Below, one piece after another: positions 12,570 to 23,084 of a stretch of 64,000 nt of DNA (positions are counted from its first letter, which is position 1; every line of letters begins with the position of its first letter). The translations under genes were made by a program, and so were the position numbers. The notes beneath the pieces were generated by a model, which saw only the letters and a program-made list of their open reading frames with translations, ran no database searches and had not been told where the DNA came from. This DNA comes from Nigrospora sphaerica (lineage: Eukaryota; Ascomycota; Sordariomycetes; Amphisphaeriales; Apiosporaceae), in assembly GCA_018287875.1 (NCBI GenBank), contig JAGVVL010000013.1, forward strand, positions 1,550,001 to 1,614,000. Direction: 5' to 3'.

Positions 12570-14099
12570 ATGTTGCCACCCATCCCGGTCCTGGCCGACT
12601 ATGGCATCTCGCCGACCCATGGCTTTCTGCCCGACGTGTTGCCCTTGACGCGCCTGCCGGACCCCTACTACAACAAATGGGAGTCCATCGCCGCCAACCT
12701 GCAGCACCTGGTGCTCAGCAAGCGCCTGGGGGGCGTCATTGACCGCCTTCCCGTGCTCTCCACCGTCGGCCTGGAGCATGACGCCGAGTGGCGCCGCGCC
12801 TACATGCTGCTCACCTTCTTCGCCCACGCCTACATCTGGGGGGGTGACACTCCCCAGGAACGCGTGCCGCCGAGTCTGTCAGTGCCGCTGCTGGCCATCT
12901 GCCAGCACCTCGAGGTGCCGCCCGTGTCCACGTACGCCGCCTCGGTGCTGTGGAACTTCAAGCCGCTGTTCATGGACGAGGCCATTGACGACCTCGACAA
13001 CCTGGCCACCCTGGTGACCTTTACCGGCTCCCTCGACGAGTCGTGGTTCTACCTCGTCTCCACCGCCATCGAGGCCCGCGGCGGGCCCATCATCCCGCTC
13101 ATGCTGACGGCCGTCGCCGCCGCCCGCCAGGGTGACGCCGAGACGGTGACACGTTGCCTGCGCGCCTTCGCCGAGCGGCTCGACGATCTGGGCGAGCTGC
13201 TCCACCGCATGCACGAAAACTGCGACCCGGGCTTCTTCTACCGCCGCATCCGCACCTTCTTGGCCGGGAGCAAGAACATGGCCGAGGCCGGGCTGCCCCG
13301 CGGCGTCATCTGGGATGACGGTACGGGCCAGTCCGACTACGTGCAGTACTCGGGGCCCAGCAACGCCCAGAGCTCGTTGATCCAGTTCTTCGACATCATG
13401 CTCGGCATCGAGCACCGGCCCACGGGCGAGAAGGCCGACGCCACGTCCGATTCGGAGCGCGAGGGCCGCCTGCGCGCCCCCAAGCACAACTTCATCACCG
13501 ACATGCGCCGCTACATGCCGGGCCCGCATGCGCGCTTCCTCGAGGACGTGACGGCCGTCGCCAACATCCGCCAGTTTGTCGAGGCGCGCGCGGCCGCCGA
13601 CCGGTCGCTGGGGCTGGCCTACGACGCCTGCCTTGCCATGCTGCGCACCTTCCGCGACATCCACATCGCCATCGTGACGCGCTACATCATCCTGCCGTCG
13701 CGCGAGACGCGTGCGCGAAGCCGCAGCCCCGCGGCCGTGCGTCAGAACCTCGCGACGGCCTCCAAAAAAGAGACGCAGGCCAAGAAGGTTAAGGGCACCG
13801 GCGGCACCGCCCTCATCCCTTTCCTGAAGCAGGCGCGCGACGAGACGGGCGAGCCCGCCGTAGAGCCCTGGGCCCGCCGCCTCATGAGCCGCCAGTCCCG
13901 CGTCACCGGCCAGGGCGACTTTTTCGCCGGCAAGCCCGCCGAGCCCGAGGTCATCGAGGAGCCCGTTGTCGAGCAGTACGTTTTCCCCCGTTCCCTATCC
14001 ATACACGCCGTGTAGGCTCGCTCGCTAATCGTTTGAAACAGTGGTCTGGCCGGCACGTGGACCATTGATGACGATGTCGGTGGCATCTGTAGCTACTGA
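12570..14099 (+). CDS. BNA2: Indoleamine 2,3-dioxygenase (BNA2-type)
   Basis: Exons 12570-13975 and 14042-14099 (intron 13976-14041, GTACGT...AACAG, branch GCTAAT) encode 487 residues. The enzyme opens the indole ring of L-tryptophan with O2 to form N-formylkynurenine, the first step of kynurenine/NAD+ synthesis. It is a cytosolic haem protein. The family opening (GFLPDVLPLTRLPDPYYNKWE), SLDESWFYLVS, the FFDIMLGIEH loop and the haem-ligand segment FRDIHIAIVTRYI are all present; His365 is the expected proximal haem ligand. The substrate-loop motif GTGGT follows at about residue 410. If the intron is retained, translation stops 13 residues past the donor at 14015. The spliced tail ending TWTIDDDVGGICSY is much more family-like, so splicing is preferred. 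Confidence 0.93.
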
Positions 14100-14517
14100 G
14101 TTGGGTGTTTGCTGTGGAAGCGGCGGGCTTGTGTGAACAGGCGGCCCGTTTCCTCGTGAATGAAGAACAAACAGTCGTCTTTTTTCTTCGTCTTGACTCA
14201 CCTTTGTCCGCCCGTGTGATTGGGGATGAGGCCGTCCGTCGCTTGTGCATTCCGTGAAGTCTGCTTCGCTAATGAATCAGACCAACTTGAAGTGCGCCTG
14301 GCTGACCAGGCCCCACTGAGGCGCAAAGGTGGTAGTCCGGTGTCGCGATCATTTAAAGCCCATTCGCCCTGCCCCAGGGGACGTCAGTGCCAACAGCCCG
14401 CCAACAAGCTTCCCCTTTCTTATCCGCATCGTCCCGTAAGTCCCTTGTCCACCATCGCACCATCACGTGTTACATTGGCCCATCGGCGTCTCTGAAGCCA
14501 CGCGGCCCCCCTTCCCC

Positions 14518-14706
14518 ATGGAGGACCTCTACGTGGCACTCATCGTCTTCGCTGTATTTCTCTGCTTCTGCACCATGATATGCTGTCTCGGCTGCCACGT
14601 GGGCGAATGCAGCTGCTTGGACTGCCTGCACAACGGCGGCGGCAGCTGCTGCGGCTGCGGCTGCTGCTGCGACGAGTATGACTGCTGTCCCGTGCGGTAC
14701 GGGTGA
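14518..14706 (+). CDS. 62-residue cysteine-rich membrane microprotein
   Basis: A single-exon frame starts at 14518 in a CCCCATGG context and encodes 62 residues. The first 25 form a hydrophobic membrane-like segment (LYVALIVFAVFLCFCTMICC). The rest is Gly/Cys-rich. Sixteen of 62 residues are Cys, in CC, CxC and CCC clusters. The Cys cluster follows the hydrophobic helix, the opposite of CYSTM proteins, where Cys lie within a C-terminal membrane helix. An in-frame upstream ATG at 14467 would add 17 residues and cannot be excluded, but its context is weaker. Possible roles are metal binding or a palmitoylated membrane anchor; both are inference. The start codon, composition and sharp stop argue that it is a real gene, but there is no homologue I can name. 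Confidence 0.5.
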   Translation: MEDLYVALIVFAVFLCFCTMICCLGCHVGECSCLDCLHNGGGSCCGCGCCCDEYDCCPVRYG

Positions 14707-16265
14707 CGGAGGTATCGGCGACGAGGGGATGGAGTGGCAGGGGCCGTAAGAAAAGGGAGAAGTCATCGGCATTCATGGACTGGATGGATTTTCGTCATAG
14801 AAACGCTGTGACGAGGAGCCCATCCCCCCCTCCTGACTCAATACAGCGATCTCCCGGCCCCCCAAGGTTTCGCTACTGAGTGAGGCTCCCCTCTCCGAAT
14901 GGTATAGTAGTCCCGGCCTAGATGCCTCCCCGGCGGATGACTCCTACGCACTTCCCCCTCCTTACTGTCCCCCCAAAACCTCGCCGACAAACAGGAAACA
15001 GACACCGCAATATCCCCTACAAACCTCCCCCAAAGTGCCACAGCATGCTAGATACGTGAACAACAGTCTCACCTTTATTACCGGCTCCTTTCCCACCATG
15101 CCCGCCTTGCACTGGCCGTCCATCCCCCGCCCGATGCACCACTCGGCCCCCGCCTCCTGGGCCCGCCGCCGCGGGAGGAAGAAGAAGAAGGCGGGTGCTG
15201 CGCTGCCCTGGACCGCAACCGCCGGTGCCTGGTGCCCGTCTGTCTGCTTTCGGCGACCGTCGCGCTCGCCGCTCTCGGGTTTTGCTGCGTCATGCCGTGG
15301 AGGCTGCCGGCGCCGCGGGGCGAGGAAGGGGACGGGTGAAGGTTTTGGGAGGTGAGGCGGTCCCGGGAGCTGGGGCACTACAAGAAGCCCGGGAGGGAAT
15401 GATAACATGACGGGCCGAGATTGGACCATGCGCCGTGTATCACCGGAATGGCCTCGGAGGTGGGTGGTGGAATGCTTACGAGTTGAGGCTGCGATTGCGT
15501 CGGGATTTGTCACGAAGCATATAAACCGGTACATGAATACACCGAATTTCCAGCACCACATGCCATTACTTACATAGTTCATACGGCAACAGCATGTGAC
15601 TGGATAGTGCTTTCAAGATTGTATCTCTCGATATTCACACCTGAAGGCGCCGGTTGGGTTCCTTAGAGCGTAGATATTATGCGCCGAAACATCAAATATA
15701 TCCTATCGTTGACCTCTCTGCGAGAAGAAATCACCACTTCACCGCATGGCAATCAAGCCGGCCAGTGGTGGAGGCATATCATTTCTGTGGAAGCCAGGAC
15801 GGAAACGGTATTGGGAGGACTGGGGTACTTCGAGGTACGGCAGGAAACGATCAGGAAGAAGTGGTATACAATCCATGATAAACCACGGCATCCAAAGCTT
15901 CCGAATAGCTTTTAGCTATTAATCAGCATGGCGGAGTTGACACGAGGCATATGGACCTTAATAACTGCACTGTCGGGTAACATACTTAGGCAAGGTAGTA
16001 GTCGAATGTAAGCTCCATACCACGACGGGGAGCTTGGCTGACAGCTCGCCTCAAGTTACACGATACTTCGGGTGACCCTGTTCTGGGAATGAAGCAATGG
16101 CCTCGGGCGGGTATTTTCACTAAGTCGCCGGGCACTTCTAATTACTCTGCTGATGGGTGAGGAATTGGAAGCGCATTGGATAGGTTCCATTGGAGGCCAA
16201 CGTGGAGTAGGGGCTTCCCAATATAATTATGCATAAGCCCGCTGATTTTCAACAATAACTCAATA
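14707..16265. other. Intergenic region, no confident gene
   Basis: There are short frames only. One plus-strand frame ending near 15340 encodes an acidic run, a CC pair and a membrane-like segment but has no usable start or splice site. From about 15600 the DNA becomes more AT-rich towards the tRNA gene. Confidence 0.45.
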
Positions 16266-16348
16266 GGTCCGTTGGCCCAATGGCAAGGCGTCTGACTACG
16301 ATCCTAGTGTCTATCAGGAGATTCTGGGTTCGACCCCCAGGCGGACCT
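16266..16348 (+). tRNA. tRNA-Arg (anticodon ACG) with an 11-nt intron
   Basis: The acceptor stem GGTCCGT pairs with GCGGACC at 16341-16347 (one G-U pair), with T at 16348 as discriminator. The D arm (GCC/GGC), a 5-bp anticodon stem TCTGA/TCAGG and the T arm CTGGG-TTCGACC-CCCAG are all intact. The anticodon loop is CT-ACG-A and is interrupted directly after position 37 by an 11-nt intron (about 16305-16315), the canonical eukaryotic site. Removing it leaves 72 nt. Anticodon ACG is read as ICG after editing and decodes CGU, CGC and CGA arginine codons. A T4 run just downstream is the expected Pol III terminator. Confidence 0.93.
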
Positions 16349-16355
16349 GAATTAA

Positions 16356-16359
16356 TTTT
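16356..16359 (+). terminator. Pol III T4 terminator of tRNA-Arg
   Basis: Four T residues lie 8 bp past the tRNA 3' end, a minimal RNA polymerase III terminator. Confidence 0.6.
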
Positions 16360-18004
16360 GCTGTTTCTTATAATCCATTTGCGACTAAGCATATCTTTTG
16401 CTTTTTGCTCATTAGCATCAGTAAAAGAACGACCCACGACGGCCGACGCACGGAGCGTGGGCTGCCTTCCGACAATCACGGAGTGGCCTGTGCATCACCC
16501 AGGATGTCACGCAGGCAGGCTTGTAGAGCGCGCAGCTGAGGAAAGCCTAGGATGGTGGCACATGGGCTGGTGGGTTTCTATTTCAATTATCAGGTACTCA
16601 AGTACTTTAGTCGCATAGTGTCTGCGGCCTGAATATTATTGCATTATTGGGTGCTGGACATGGTCAAAGTTGAGATTGATGGGTGTAACAGCAATCATCA
16701 TGCATGGGAAGCTCTGCCAGTTGATCCCTCATCAGCCCCACGCGCCAGTATGATAGGCTCCCAAGGCTTCCATCCTCCAGCTTGTTGCGAAAACACAAAC
16801 GAACAAACGCAAATGGAGGGCTACAAGACAGGTAACAGGATAACAGACCTGGTAACGATAGCTAGCATTCCCACCAATAGCAGGCACTAAAGAATCCATG
16901 CCTTTCCAGTAAACGGACAAAAACGATGGCTACACATTCCTGGCAACCGAGAACACCTATTACAGCAAGTCGTGGCGGAAGACGTGCTTTGTGCTAATTC
17001 AGACGGCGTAATCAGCTACGTCGTCCGTTGCGAGCCCATTTTGTGAACCTCCATCATTGGGCTGTTCCCCATTCATGGTAGTCTCGGATTTGGCCACATT
17101 GTGACGGCGACAAGTTTGGTAATTATCCCGTTCCCAGTATGTGTCAATGATAATTCCCGACGCCATATCTCCTTTCCTCGTCAATCCGCCTCTGCGGTGT
17201 CGGAGATTCTTATGGGTACCTCGAACACGTCACAAGGTTTTTGGAACCCGGCGATAACGCCGGTTTTCTTCCTGATGAGAATCGCGTGTGTAATGGGCAC
17301 AGCATGGGAATGCCAATACAGAGCACGGAAAGGTACATCCCCATATCTTGAACGATGACTGTCATATCAATGGTGCCGGTTAAGCTCAGAGGTGGATAGT
17401 GCGTCGCATCGCTTGCAGCATTTCCGTGCACGCTATGTGCATCGACCTCAGAAGGGTTGCTCACTTCCGGTTAGTCTGGCCCTCGAGGATTGGTCCACAC
17501 AATTTTGGCAAACCAGTCTGTGGGTTCGGATGATGCCGAAGTAGTCTTTGTTCTCCCTTAGAGCGGCGCAGGGCCACAAATGCTCAAGATATCATCTCCA
17601 CCTTCGGTGTAGTATGCGCCCCCACATACTATTCTTAATCCTCTCGAAGTACGCGGTAGGGCTATGGCGGGATAGGCGGAAAATAACGGCCACGGAGTGG
17701 CAAGGGCCCGGTGCAACCATTATTCCCAGAAGAGGCCGTACCCCAACCAACCAATGTAACGCCAGGATCGGGTAAGGCTCATGCAACCCCCGCGCTTACG
17801 CTTGGCGTGCTGTTGAGGCGGGTTGGGCTCAAACCTCGATACAGGATGTTGCAAGAAGGGTTTTCTTCCGTTCTGTCCCACGCCGTGACTGCGGTTACCT
17901 ACTTTAATACGCTGGATTCGAACGAAGCTGGGTGTTCCCTCCCTGCCAACGTTTCACTATTTCCAGGCTCTTGGACCAGACGCCTTGTTCGAGCCAAGTC
18001 CAGT
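16360..18004. other. Intergenic region, no gene recognised
   Basis: About 1.6 kb of comparatively AT-rich sequence with short frames only. The open frame that runs into the P450 start from 17711 lacks any P450-like N-terminal anchor upstream of 18005, so it is treated as 5' leader. Confidence 0.5.
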
Positions 18005-19791
18005 ATGAATCTGGACTCGATCCTTGGCAATGGCGACAACATCGCTGTCGTCAGGTCTGCAATCGCCCATCTCCTATTTGCCTGGGTCATTTATCGAGCC
18101 GCCATCATGCTCTACAACGTGTCGCCCTACCACCCGCTCTACGCGTTTCCCGGCCCCCGGCTGGCCGCTATGACGTTGCTGTACGAGTTCTGGTACGATG
18201 TCGTCTGTTTCGGCAGTTACACGCGCGAGATCAAGCGCATGCATGATGTTTACGGTAAGTGATGAACAGCCGGGATCTGACCGCTCCACGCAAGGCCATG
18301 TCCGTCGGGGTTCAATCTAGAGTCCTATGTTCCACCTGTAGAACTAACGGCGACGCTCTTAGGACCCATTGTACGGATTAGCCCGGAAGAGCTGCACTGT
18401 AGCGACCCGGATTTCGCCGACGAGATCTACGCTGTGAGCGGGCGCGTGCGGGACAAGCACCAGCATTTCCTGAACGCCAACCCGGGACCCGTGGCGTACT
18501 CGTCCTTTGGCACGCGTGAGCACGAGGTGCACCGGATGCGTCGCGGCGCCATCAACAAGTTCTTCTCGCGCGCGCAGATGCGCCTGCTCGAGCCCGAGAT
18601 CCACGGCCTCACCCAGCAGCTCTGCGACAAGCTGCTCGCCTGGACTGACCGCCCGCTCGACCTGACCATGGCGCTGAGCTGCTACACGTCAGACACCATC
18701 TCCAACTACGCCTACGGCGAGCCCCTGGGCTTCCTCGCCCAGGACGGCTGGGACAAGAACTACAAGGCCGCCCTCTACGCCTTCCTGCACACAATTTACC
18801 TCTTTCGCTACTTCGCCCCCCTGCGCCACCTCGTGCACATCGCGCCGTACGTCCAGGGCGTCATGCCCGCCGACATGGCCAATCTCTTCAAGGAGCTTAC
18901 CGAGACGCTGCCCTACCACATTCGAAGGGCCACCGAGGGCGACGCGAAAACGCATGGCAGGATTTTCGCCGACTTGCTCGACTCCCCCTTGTTGCCGGAC
19001 TCGGAGAAGACCATCCTCCGCCTCTCGGCCGAAGGCTTCTCTTTGACGGGGGCTGGCACGGAAACGACGGCGGTAAGCTTGTGATATTCGTTGTGAACAT
19101 GTCCTAGAGAATGAGAAGAGAAACTGACTCGTAAGATCAGAGCACCCTAACCGTGATCATATACTACCTGCTAGCCCAACCAGAGATAGCGGAGCGCCTG
19201 AAGGAGTCACTCCAGGGCATTGACCCCCATCACCTGGACTGGCAGACCCTCGAGCAGATCCCCTACCTGTACGGCGTCGTCTACGAGGGCCTGCGGCTCA
19301 GCTACGGCATGTCGGTGCGGCTCCCTCGCATTGCGCGCACCGAGAACCTCGTGTATGAGAAGGGCAAGTACCACTATGTAGTCCCCATGGGCACGCCCAT
19401 CGGTATGAGTTCGCCCATCGTGCACCACAACGAGGACTTCTTCCCCGGCTCGGACGAGTTCCGGCCGGAGCGCTGGATCGACAGGGAGGGCGGGAAGAAC
19501 CTGCCCCTCGAGAAGTACCTATTCTCGTTCAGCAAAGGCAGCCGTCAATGCGTGGGCATGAAGTGAGTGCAGCATCCACCGTTCTTTCCTGCGGGACGAT
19601 CCAGCTAACGAGGTCGTGCCTACAGTCTCGCCCTGTGTGAGATTTATCTCACCATGGCCGCCATCTGCCTCCGCGTCCTTCCCCGGATGCAGCTCTACGA
19701 GACGACGGAGAAGGACATCAAGTACGACCATGATTTGATGGTCCCCCAGCCCCAAAGAGGCTCCAAAGGGGTGCGGGTCCTGATTCGATAA
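18005..19791 (+). CDS. Cytochrome P450 monooxygenase (trichodiene oxygenase-like, CYP58-type)
   Basis: Four exons, 18005-18254, 18363-19072, 19141-19562 and 19626-19791, encode 515 residues. The introns are 108, 68 and 63 bp with GTAAGT, GTAAGC and GTGAGT donors. The enzyme is an ER-bound haem-thiolate oxygenase that uses a P450 reductase. An N-terminal membrane anchor (about 15-40) is followed by the proline-rich hinge YAFPGPRLA, the I-helix oxygen-binding motif GAGTETTA, the K-helix ExxR (YEGLR), the FRPERW signature and the haem loop FSFSKGSRQCVGM with axial Cys457. The haem loop and NLALCEIYLT resemble the CYP58/trichodiene-oxygenase group. The substrate cannot be read from sequence, and no terpene synthase or polyketide synthase is adjacent. 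A flavin monooxygenase gene follows 628 bp downstream on the same strand. Confidence 0.93.
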
Positions 19792-20419
19792 CCCAATGGG
19801 CGGTGTGTACTGGTCGCTGGCCCAGGAACTGAACCGGGACGTCGTGGGATCCGGAAACGACGCCAACTTTGTCATAAGCTCGGGCCGCATAACTGGGACC
19901 CCAAGTTTTTAACCTTTGCCTACGGGGACGATGGCACTATTATCAAGCCATTTGACGTCTGTCTGGTTGCTGGGATGGGCCGGTTCGCTACCGCGACCAA
20001 CTGCCGAAAGTGTCATAGGCCAATGAAAAGTGGCACGTCATTCTCCATCGCATAGTCCCGGCCCACGTGGAAAAAAGGAGCGAGCCAATAGAGAAGAAGC
20101 CCTTGGGACTCGCTTCCCCGGATTAGCAAGTTTTTGCTTTTTCAGGCACTGGGAGGTCCGGACAAGGACCACTCGACCCCTGCGCCAAATATGGGTATGA
20201 AGTGGGCGACGGTCCAGCCGTGAGAATTTTCGAGGACAGGGGCGTCTTCGGAGTTGGGATGGGCCTGGACCCCCCGAGTAACGGTCCTTCCAAAATAGCC
20301 GGCGCTGCCGCATCACCAACTGGCCTCGGTTACCATTCCAGCATAACTGAGGCGTTCTGCCCTCGTTTTCACAAACCACCTCACACTGCCAAGACCTACG
20401 CAGGCCCTCATCGTTCACC
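19792..20419. other. Intergenic region between P450 and flavin monooxygenase
   Basis: The region holds the P450 3' end and the promoter of the next gene. No coding frame is supported. Confidence 0.5.
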
Positions 20420-21893
20420 ATGCCGTTTCTCTCGGAACCACAGCCCCGAATCATCATCGCCGGTGCCGGCATCGGCGGCCTGAGCACGGCGCTTGCCCTG
20501 CACGCCGCGGTAAGACATCCACCCACTCGGCCGCCGTCAGCGGCCCACGGAAGCCCGACATGGGGGAGAGGAAGGCATTGATCTGACTTGTGGGGGGCGC
20601 GGGCGCTAGGGCTTCACCGACATCCACTTGTTCGAGGCGAGCACGCAGCTCACGACGCTGGGCGTAGGCATCAACGTGCAGCCATCGGCGGTGCTGGTGC
20701 TGCGCAACCTAGGGCTGCTGCCGGCGCTGGAGGAGGCGGGCGTGGAGACGCAGGAGCTCAACTTCTACAGCCGGCACGGGCACCCGATCCTGTCGGAGCC
20801 GCGCGGCCGCGCCGCCGGCTACGCCGTGCCGCAGTTCTCGGTGCACCGCGGCGAGTTCCAGATGCTGCTGCTCGACGCCGCCAAGGCCCGCCTCGGCGCC
20901 GACCGCGTGCACCTGGACCACGCGCTGACGGGGTACGAGCAAGACGAATCGTCCATCACGGCGCGCTTCGGGCGGCGCGGGGCCCCTGACACGCCGCCCG
21001 TGACGCCAAGCATGACGGGCGCGGCGCTCATCGCCGCCGACGGCATCAACAGCACGGCGCGGCGGCTGCTGTACCCGGACGAGGGCCCGCCGCGCTTCTC
21101 GGGGCGGATCCTGTGGCGCGGCTGCGTCGAGCGCGCGCCCTACCTGACGGGCGCCTCCATGGTCTGGGCCGGCCACGCGGACCAGAAGTTCATCGCGTAC
21201 CCCATCAGCGGGCGGGCGGCGCGTCGTGGCGCCTCGCTCGTCAACTGGATCGCCGAGCTGCGCGTGCGCGCGGCCGACGACCCCGACACGACGCCGCCGC
21301 CGGCCGACTGGACCAAGCGCGTGCCCAAGGAGCGCTTCGCGGGGCCCTTTGCGGCCTGGGAGTGCGGCGGCCTGCGCATGGCCGACCTCATCGACAGCAC
21401 CGAGAGCGTCTTCGAGTTCCCCATGTGCGACCGCGACCCCGTCGCGCGCTGGTCCTTCGGCCGCCTGACGCTGCTGGGCGACGCCGCCCACGCCATGTAC
21501 CCCATCGGCAGCAACGGCGCGACGCAGGCCATCCTCGACGCCGAGGCGCTGGCGTCGCGCCTCGCCGACGCCGCCGCCGCCGGCTGGCAGCACCCCGGCG
21601 CCGTCGAGGCCGCCCTCGCCGCCTACCAGGACGCCCGCCTGCCGCCCACGGCCCAGATCGTCATGGCCAACCGCGCCAACGGGCCCGACCACGTGCTCCA
21701 GCTCGCCCACGAGCGCGCCCCCGACGGCTTCGCCAACATCTACGACGTCGTCCCCAAGGACGAGCTCGAGGGCATCGGCGCCAAGTACAAGGCCCTCGCC
21801 GGCTTCGAAAAGGACGCCGTCAACCGCAAGGCCAGCGAGACGGAGCACCTGGCCCGCCGCTTCGACGGCGCCGCCAAGCCCAAGGCCGCCTAG
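20420..21893 (+). CDS. FAD-dependent aromatic monooxygenase (group A flavoprotein)
   Basis: Exons 20420-20509 and 20610-21893 (intron 20510-20609, GTAAGA...CTAG, phase 0) encode 457 residues. The N-terminal Rossmann motif GAGIGG (residues 15-20) follows a hydrophobic strand. The DG motif appears as LIAADGINSTAR, and the second FAD-binding GD motif as LLGDAAHAMYP (Gly320-Asp321) with GSNGATQAILD after it. This is the layout of single-component NAD(P)H-dependent aromatic hydroxylases such as salicylate hydroxylase and the phenazine enzyme PhzS; the SNGA-QAILDA stretch is closest to PhzS-like members. The likely reaction is hydroxylation or oxidative decarboxylation of an aromatic acid. The substrate is unknown. 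It sits just downstream of a P450, which may mean a shared oxidative route. Confidence 0.93.
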
Positions 21894-22566
21894 CCCAAGG
21901 GGACGTACGGAGTCGTCAACCCCCCGGTATAAACGTACCGTGAAACGCCCTTTCTGTCGTCATGTTTGTCCGTCAAAACACATCTGAACGGTTGCCACGG
22001 CTTGAGAAACCAATGAATTGTCCTCCCATCCAAGTGTGGCCGTGGTCGTAGTATTCATTGCCCTGTCGTGGATAGCAAAACTTTGGAAGTCAGGGGTATT
22101 GGTCGAAATGGCTTCCCCGCACATGCAGGGACGCCGGCGGGTATGCAAGGGGCAGTGGCGGGTGGTCTTGCATGACACAGCAATTTTGGTGCTCTGCAAA
22201 GCTCCAATCTGCCATTCTGCTGTCGTCTAGTAACGCAAACCAACTCCTTCACGGTATTGGAGACGAAGTTGCCGGTCCTTATTATTAAAATGCCTTGTCG
22301 AAGGGCTTGGAATTTCTTGGAACAGTATCTACCACGATTTGAGCTCCCGACTACGACAGGCATAGACACTGCCGACAATTTGATGTTTTTAAATCCCCTC
22401 CTATTCCCAGCAATTTGCGCAGCTGTAGTTTGTCTGGAACGCTGCCGTCGCCAGGACTTTGCAGAGTTAACAGCGATATTTACATTGTTTTGCTAACAAC
22501 GACTGGGGACAATCTTTTACATTTCTCTTATTCCCACCATTCTCAACTTACAACCTCCCTGCAGTG
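21894..22566. other. Intergenic region, no gene recognised
   Basis: Short frames of random composition lie between the flavoprotein gene and the E2 relic. Base composition becomes more AT-rich from about 22230. Confidence 0.5.
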
Positions 22567-23084
22567 TTACAATATTTCACCCACTCCAAAGCCGTTGGCC
22601 ACCTTTTTGACGATACGGGTCCCAGGTGTATCTGCAGGCCCCCCCCCCCCTTGCTGCACTCCCTCTCGTGCCAACCCCTTCTTAGCCGCCTCCGGTGTGG
22701 CGTGCTTCTTCTTGTATAACCTGGCGCGCCACGTGTACTCATCCCTGTCGCCGATACACGTGGCGGCGATTTCCGGGACCAGGGCATCGTCGGTGGCGGG
22801 GTCGCTCGGGACCGCGCAGATGGCCATCACTGCCGACGCCGTAGCGGGGGTATAGACGCGGGTCCGGGTGAGGAGATCGAGGCAGATGTTGCCCGCCGGG
22901 TCGATGTGGGGATGGTAGATCCACGGGGGAAACCACATCTTCACCCGTACGTACAGGTGGCCCCGGCGGGTAGGCCACGAGGATCCCCAAAAATGCCGGC
23001 AGCGTAGGCACTTTGTGAGTAAGCCTCAGAAGTGGCGACGGCCCCGGCCGGTGCGCCGTCTCGGTCCGTGAGCCTCGAGCTCAT
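22567..23084 (-). pseudogene. Degraded ubiquitin-conjugating enzyme (E2) relic
   Basis: On the minus strand, one frame (about 22944-22690) carries an unmistakable UBC core: IYHPHI, GNICLDLL with the catalytic-type Cys, DDALVPEIA, and DRDEYTWRARLYKKKHAT. The preceding segment of the fold lies in two other frames: SAYAAGIF (about 23012-22989), then FLGILVAYPPGPP (about 22993-22955). Frame changes fall exactly at a run of five A/T (22989-22993) and at a tandem GTAC-GTAC (22947-22954), so slippage-type indels rather than introns explain them. The HPN tripeptide reads HPH, and the conserved Trp of the WSPA motif is lost. No intact N-terminal helix is found upstream. It is a dead or dying copy of a UBC4/UBE2D-like gene. 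The 3' end after the UBC core is unrelated low-complexity sequence. Confidence 0.75.
22639..22650. repeat. C12 homopolymer
   Basis: Twelve consecutive C lie in the degenerate tail of the E2 relic. Its length is liable to sequencing error or slippage. Confidence 0.9.

Noticed and set aside
12879..13664. 261-codon minus-strand frame opposite indoleamine dioxygenase
   Set aside because: Shadow frame; the plus strand carries the full dioxygenase motif set.
15105..15345. Frame with an acidic run, Cys pair and membrane-like segment
   Set aside because: The segment looks membrane-like, but there is no ATG or splice acceptor that opens the frame, and the opposite strand is equally open.
20709..21848. 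379-codon minus-strand frame opposite the flavin monooxygenase
   Set aside because: Antisense shadow of a conserved FAD enzyme, with no start context, motifs or splice structure of its own.
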